Below, one piece after another: positions 60,310 through 64,000 of a stretch of DNA of 64,000 nt (position 1 is its first letter; each line of letters starts with the position of its first letter). The position numbers and the translations under genes are program-made. The notes under the pieces were generated by a model that saw only the letters and a program-made list of their open reading frames with translations, was not told the origin of the DNA and searched no databases. The stretch covers positions 1 through 64,000 of the forward strand of contig NZ_JBHUJW010000012.1 in NCBI RefSeq assembly GCF_042683565.1, in the 5' to 3' direction. Origin of the DNA: Brevibacillus sp042683565 (lineage in GTDB: Bacteria; Bacillota; Bacilli; Brevibacillales; Brevibacillaceae).

Positions 60310-61056
60310 ATGATCATCCTCAAGACACCCGAAGAAATCGAACTGATGCATGCCGCGGGCAAAATACTGGCCGCTTGCCATCGGGAAATCAGAAAGCTGA
60401 TCCGTCCCGGCGTGTCCACCTGGGACATTGACCAGTTCGTAGAAGAATTTTTGGCCAAACACGGGGCTACCCCCGAGCAAAAAGGATATTCCGGTTATCC
60501 CTATGCGACCTGTGGCTCCGTCAACGACGTCATTTGCCACGGGTTTCCGAAGAAGGAGCCGCTGAAAAACGGCGATATTGTCACCATCGACATGGTCGTG
60601 CGCAAAGACGGCTGGCTCGCCGATTCCGCGTGGTCGTACGAAGTCGGCACGGTGTCTCCGGAAGCGAAACGGCTGCTGGAGGTCACGGAAAAATCGCTTT
60701 ATCTGGGCATCGAGCAGGCCGTCGTCGGCAACCGCATCGGCGACATTTCGCACGCGATCCAGACGTACGCGCAAGCCAACGGCTACTCGGTCGTGCGCGA
60801 CTTTACCGGCCACGGCATCGGCAAAGAAATGCACGAAGAGCCGTACGTGCCGCACTTCGGCCCTCCAGGACGGGGCCAGCGACTGAAGGAAGGCATGGTC
60901 ATCACGATCGAGCCGATGCTAAACATGGGTACGTACCATGTCAAAATCGACGAGGACGGCTGGACAGCCCGCACGCGCGACGGCAAGCTCTCCGCGCAGT
61001 ACGAGCACACCATTGCCATTACGGCGGATGGGCCGCTGATTTTGACGGCACAATAA
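60310..61056 (+). CDS. map: type I methionine aminopeptidase
   Basis: A 248-residue enzyme that removes the initiator Met. Metal ligands are visible: Asp in VTIDMVVRKDGW, Asp in LADSAWS, His in FTGHGIGKEMHEEP, Glu in TIEPML and Glu in QYEHTIAIT. The ATG at 60310 follows AAGGAG. It is not in a ribosomal-protein operon, so it may be a second map copy, as in B. subtilis (YflG). It has its own terminator. Confidence 0.93.
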   Translation: MIILKTPEEIELMHAAGKILAACHREIRKLIRPGVSTWDIDQFVEEFLAKHGATPEQKGYSGYPYATCGSVNDVICHGFPKKEPLKNGDIVTIDMVVRKDGWLADSAWSYEVGTVSPEAKRLLEVTEKSLYLGIEQAVVGNRIGDISHAIQTYAQANGYSVVRDFTGHGIGKEMHEEPYVPHFGPPGRGQRLKEGMVITIEPMLNMGTYHVKIDEDGWTARTRDGKLSAQYEHTIAITADGPLILTAQ

Positions 61057-61068
61057 AAGGACAGACCC

Positions 61069-61110
61069 AAACACCTTCGAGCGGAATGCCAGGAGGTGTT
61101 TTTGCTTTTT
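61069..61110 (+). terminator. terminator after map
   Basis: AAACACCT pairs with AGGTGTTT, followed by TTGCTTTTT. Confidence 0.75.
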
Positions 61111-61140
61111 CGCCAATGTGCTCCCCCGAACACCGAAACC

Positions 61141-61169
61141 TTGACACCTGCAGGCGCGATTCGTATGAT
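61141..61169 (+). promoter_or_regulatory. strong sigma-A promoter of the LLM-TetR operon
   Basis: Perfect -35 TTGACA (61141-61146), 17-base spacer, -10 TATGAT (61164-61169). The expected transcription start is about 61176, just before the operator. Confidence 0.88.
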
Positions 61170-61178
61170 GCAGATACA

Positions 61179-61200
61179 TTTGTTACTGACTGGTAACAAA
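61179..61200. promoter_or_regulatory. palindromic operator, probably for the adjacent TetR
   Basis: TTTGTTAC, a 6-base spacer, then GTAACAAA: a perfect 8-base inverted repeat directly downstream of the promoter. Length and symmetry fit a TetR-dimer site. Confidence 0.8.
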
Positions 61201-61225
61201 CACCTTCAAAGGAGGTTTTTCATAC

Positions 61226-62263
61226 ATGTCTGAAACTGCGAATGAACGCCGCACGTCCAAACAGCTTCGGGATATTCGCCTGTCCGTGCTCGACCTGGCC
61301 CCAATCGTGGAGGGCAGCAACGCCGCCGAGTCGTTCAAGAAAAGCATGGATCTCGCCCGGCACGTGGAGAAGTGGGGCTATTACCGTTTCTGGCTGGCCG
61401 AGCATCACTCCATGCCCAGCGTCGCCAGCTCGGCTACCTCGATCCTGATCGGGCATATTGCCGGCGGCACGACCACGCTGCGCGTCGGGGCAGGCGGGAT
61501 CATGCTTCCGAATCACGCTCCGCTGGTCATCGCGGAACAGTTCGGCACCCTGGAATCGCTGTATCCCGGACGGATCGATCTCGGCCTGGGACGAGCTCCC
61601 GGCGCAGACCAGCGCACTGCTCGGGCATTGCGCCGCGACCTGCGGATCGGCGGAGATGATTTCCCCGAGCTTCTGCAAGAGCTGCGCGACTATTTGCAGC
61701 CGGGCCCAGGCGGTCCTCCCGGCGGCGTTCGGGCCATTCCGGGGGAGGGGCTAAGCATCCCGATCTGGCTGCTCGGCTCCAGCGACTTCAGCGCGCGCCT
61801 CGCCGGACTGCTTGGGCTGCCTTTTGCCTTCGCCGGACACTTTTCGCCCAACTACATGTTGCCTGCCTTGCAGACGTACCGAAACAGTTTCCGCCCTTCC
61901 GAAGTGCTCGCGCAGCCTTACGCCATGGTCGGCGTCAACGTGATGGCAGCGGATACGGACGCACAGGCAGAGCGGCTGGCCACTTCCCACTACCAGGCGT
62001 TCCTGAACATCATCCGCGGCGACCTCAAGCCGATTCAGCCTCCAGTCGACAATATGGATGCGCTGTGGAGCGAGTTTGAAAGGCTGTCCGTACAATCGCA
62101 GCTGCGCGCTTCGATCATCGGTAGCCGCGACACCGTGAAAAAAGGACTGCAGGAGCTGCTGGACACAACCCAGGCGGACGAGCTGATGATCACGACTTCC
62201 ATGTTCGATCATGCCGACCGGCTGCGTTCCTACGAGATCGTCGCCGATGTCTGGAAGGCGTAA
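61226..62263 (+). CDS. LLM class flavin-dependent oxidoreductase
   Basis: A 345-residue luciferase-like monooxygenase. Family stretches are RLSVLDLAPIVEG, ARHVEKWGYYRFWLAEHHSMP (residues 45-65), RVGAGGIMLPNHAPLVIAEQFGTLE and RIDLGLGRAPGAD. It would use reduced FMN from a separate reductase; a probable flavin reductase lies at the right edge but is not linked. AAAGGAGG lies nine bases before the ATG. It is followed four bases later by the TetR gene, forming an operon. Substrate unknown. Confidence 0.9.
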   Translation: MSETANERRTSKQLRDIRLSVLDLAPIVEGSNAAESFKKSMDLARHVEKWGYYRFWLAEHHSMPSVASSATSILIGHIAGGTTTLRVGAGGIMLPNHAPLVIAEQFGTLESLYPGRIDLGLGRAPGADQRTARALRRDLRIGGDDFPELLQELRDYLQPGPGGPPGGVRAIPGEGLSIPIWLLGSSDFSARLAGLLGLPFAFAGHFSPNYMLPALQTYRNSFRPSEVLAQPYAMVGVNVMAADTDAQAERLATSHYQAFLNIIRGDLKPIQPPVDNMDALWSEFERLSVQSQLRASIIGSRDTVKKGLQELLDTTQADELMITTSMFDHADRLRSYEIVADVWKA

Positions 62264-62267
62264 CGGC

Positions 62268-62864
62268 ATGACAGAAGGCAAACGCACACGCATTCCGCGG
62301 GAGCAGGCGCAGGAGATCATCCTGAACGCCGCCGAAGAGCTGTTTTACCAGGAGGGGATTCATGCGGTCAGCGTCGACGCCGTGGTGGAACGGGCGGGCA
62401 TCAACAAGATGAGCGTATATCGCCAGTTTTCCTCCAAGACCGAGCTGATTCTCGCCTACATGGCGCGAAAACAGCAATCCTTTTGGGCCGACTGGGCAAA
62501 CAGCCTGGCCAGGCATCCAGGCCAGCCAAGGGAACAGCTGATCCAGTTTTTCCGCGATCTGGCCGCCAAGACGACCCGTCCTGACTGTCGGGGGTGCTGC
62601 TTCCTCAACGTCGCGGTCGAATTTCCCGATCCGGCCCATCCCGTGCGTCAGCTCGTCGCCGCCCATCAACAGCGCTTGCACGACTGCTTGCTCGAGATGG
62701 CTGTCGCGCTGGGGGCCGTCCATCCGCCCGAGCTGGCCTATACCTTGCGCCTGCTGATGGAAGGCGCGTATGCAGACAGCCAGACATTCGGGACCGAAAA
62801 CGCCGCTATCGGAATGCTGCCCGCCATCGTGGAAAAGCTGATCGACTCGTCCTTGCCGAATTGA
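62268..62864 (+). CDS. TetR/AcrR family transcriptional regulator
   Basis: A 198-residue regulator. The N-terminal helix-turn-helix is at residues 15-55 (IILNAAEELFYQEGIHAVSVDAVVERAGINKMSVYRQFSSKTEL). The C-terminal ligand domain has a Cys-rich CRGCCFLNVAVEF segment near 105, common in one TetR subgroup. It lies four bases after the LLM oxidoreductase gene and probably represses this operon through the palindrome at 61179-61200. A terminator follows. Confidence 0.92.
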   Translation: MTEGKRTRIPREQAQEIILNAAEELFYQEGIHAVSVDAVVERAGINKMSVYRQFSSKTELILAYMARKQQSFWADWANSLARHPGQPREQLIQFFRDLAAKTTRPDCRGCCFLNVAVEFPDPAHPVRQLVAAHQQRLHDCLLEMAVALGAVHPPELAYTLRLLMEGAYADSQTFGTENAAIGMLPAIVEKLIDSSLPN

Positions 62865-62908
62865 CCGCCCCGTCTGTCCGAATCATCTGCAAGAGGTTAT
62901 GCCCATGC

Positions 62909-62956
62909 AAAAAAGTGGCTTGCTGCAGGTTGCTTCCCCTGCATCAGCCACTTTTT
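62909..62956 (+). terminator. terminator after the TetR gene
   Basis: AAAAAAGTGGCT and AGCCACTTTTT pair, with GCAGG/CCTGC extending the stem. Confidence 0.85.
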
Positions 62957-63034
62957 CCATTTTTTCTGTTCGGCAAGCGAAACCGCCCTGCTCAAGCGGC
63001 AGGCTGCAAACATCGCCCTATGCCCCGCTCACGC

Positions 63035-63211
63035 TCAGGTGCGCGCACTGGCCGCAATTTTTTTGTCGTTCATCATGGCTTCCAGGTCCTGGATGTCTTT
63101 TTCCAGCTCGCGGATGTCTTCTTCAATCAGCTTTTTCAAATGCTGTTTTTCCCGCAAGATTTTCCGCGTCTGCTCCAGACGCTGGTTCAAATCGAACACG
63201 CCAAGATACAC
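63035..63211 (-). CDS. small coiled-coil protein, 58 aa
   Basis: A GTG-started frame reading (M)YLGVFDLNQRLEQTRKIL and continuing in heptads (REKQHLKKLIEEDIRELEKD) to KIAASART. GGGAGGG lies seven bases upstream. It is upstream-convergent with the TetR gene and shares a strand with PspC. It could form a helical dimer. No family recognised. Confidence 0.6.
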   Translation of the reverse strand: MYLGVFDLNQRLEQTRKILREKQHLKKLIEEDIRELEKDIQDLEAMMNDKKIAASART

Positions 63212-63307
63212 TGCCTTTCCCTCCCTATGTACATATTTCCACCTTACATGTTATGCACCCGTTCCCTTTTGTTTCCACATCCCGGGCGACAGACATGCCT
63301 TTTTCGC

Positions 63308-63344
63308 AAAAAAAGACTTCCCTTTTGTCTGTAAGGAAGTCTTT
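63308..63344 (-). terminator. terminator after pspC
   Basis: GACTTCC pairs with GGAAGTC on the minus strand, followed by TTTTTTTG. Confidence 0.8.
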
Positions 63345-63364
63345 GGTACGTTTTGCTCGCCGCG

Positions 63365-63715
63365 CTATATGTTTTTGTACTTGCCCAGCTCGGCTCGCAG
63401 GCGCTGCACCTCTTGCACCAGCGCCCGTTTTTCCAGACGGTCGATCTCCGCATCCAGGTCGTTCATCCGCTCGCGGCTCGGGTAGGGCCGCTCGTACGCG
63501 TCGAAGCCATCCACCGCATAGGACCAGCTTGGCTCTTTGGGCATGATCATCGCCAATAGCAAATAAATCAGGATCGGCACCCCGGTACATACGGTCAAGA
63601 TCACAACTCCTACGCGCACCAGCGTCGAGTCGATCCCCAGAAACCGGGAGATCCCCCCGCAGATCCCAAACAACCGCTTGTCTTGCTGTGAACGATACAG
63701 ACGTCTTTCCATCAT
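63365..63715 (-). CDS. PspC domain membrane protein
   Basis: A 116-residue phage-shock protein C-like protein. The PspC domain is residues 5-65: LYRSQQDKRLFGICGGISRFLGIDSTLVRVGVVILTV with a transmembrane segment (VCTGVPILIYLLLAMIMP). A C-terminal coiled coil (RERMNDLDAEIDRLEKRALVQEVQRLRAEL) follows. PspC proteins sense envelope stress together with other Psp or LiaFSR-type partners; none is adjacent. GGAAGG lies before the ATG at 63715. Confidence 0.88.
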   Translation of the reverse strand: MMERRLYRSQQDKRLFGICGGISRFLGIDSTLVRVGVVILTVCTGVPILIYLLLAMIMPKEPSWSYAVDGFDAYERPYPSRERMNDLDAEIDRLEKRALVQEVQRLRAELGKYKNI

Positions 63716-63884
63716 CGCATTCCTTCCTCTCTGCTATACCGCTTGCCTTGTATATACAGAATACCCGGCGGCGTCCTTTCGCAAAATGGCCCGTAGAGGG
63801 ATTTGTCCTCCGACCCGGGACGGAGATCAATACTTCTTTCATGCGATAGAGGCTTGTGTAAAAACCCGGCTGCGCGGCTGACGA

Positions 63885-64000
63885 TCACTTCCGGTTTCGC
63901 AGCGGGTCGTACACCGGACGCGGACGATCAAACATTTCTCCCAATGTCGCGTAGCTGTGCCCGGCCAGCCGACTGACCGGGGCAAAGGCTGCTGCGTCGA
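63885..64000 (-). CDS. probable flavin reductase family protein, 3' end only
   Basis: The last 38 codons of a gene that starts beyond the right edge. It reads AFAPVSRLAGHSYATLGEMF and ends RPRPVYDPLRNRK. The pattern P-(V/L)-S/A-R-L-x-G-x-x-Y-x-x-LGE-x-F at the C-terminus is typical of flavin reductase (DIM6/NTAB) proteins. Assignment rests on this short stretch only. Confidence 0.5.
   Translation of the reverse strand, partial: DAAAFAPVSRLAGHSYATLGEMFDRPRPVYDPLRNRK

Overview
The window reads as the chromosome of a Bacillales bacterium close to Brevibacillus (Paenibacillaceae). Most genes have recognisable Bacillus subtilis-type homologues (YutG, YjcG, YugN, YitT, YjcD, YjbE/TerC, YhaM, YtnP), ribosome binding sites are strong AGGAGG-like, GTG and TTG starts are frequent, and the core genes are moderately GC-rich. 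Genus is inferred from gene content and style, not from a marker gene.

Layout. 1-1.4 kb: remnant of an IS21-family element (with an assembly gap) that has cut a tyrosine recombinase downstream of two tRNA genes. 1.5-14 kb: tRNAs and housekeeping genes (PgpA/YutG, esterase, YjcG, GNAT, PHP phosphoesterase, MBL hydrolase, YitT, CNNM/CBS transporter, UvrD-like helicase YjcD, FabI, ZIP transporter). 14-22.8 kb: MerR-like regulator, an HD-GYP protein with a changed HD motif, TerC, CheW, ThpR, SurE and several conserved unknowns. 22.8-31.5 kb: SgrR-like regulator divergent from an MFS transporter, an ABC importer with two tandem paralogous lipoprotein receptors, and a second CNNM/CBS protein. 31.6-43.8 kb: bacterial XPB helicase, an ECF sigma/anti-sigma pair with a probable self-activated promoter, an ABC-2 exporter, SGNH hydrolase, MFS, YtnP lactonase and a 2,4-dienoyl-CoA reductase-like flavoenzyme with a FadR-like operator. 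43.9-47.7 kb: LCP cell-wall ligase and a fosmidomycin-resistance-type exporter.

47.7-50.7 kb is the standout: a visibly AT-richer island carrying a compact type V-F CRISPR-Cas system. It has a 10-repeat array (48284-48982), a tracrRNA locus with a convincing anti-repeat (49048-49194) and a 429-residue Cas12f nuclease (49210-50499), all on the minus strand in the order effector, tracrRNA, array. All RuvC and zinc-finger residues are present, and protein and tracrRNA both resemble the Acidibacillus sulfuroxidans Cas12f1 (AsCas12f1/C2c10) system as I recall it. No cas1, cas2 or cas4 lies in the window.

50.7-64 kb returns to core genes: a SEC-C protein, YcdB-type secreted protein, YhaM exonuclease, DedA, NadE, methionine aminopeptidase, an LLM oxidoreductase-TetR operon with a clear promoter and palindromic operator, PspC, and the 3' end of a probable flavin reductase at the right edge.
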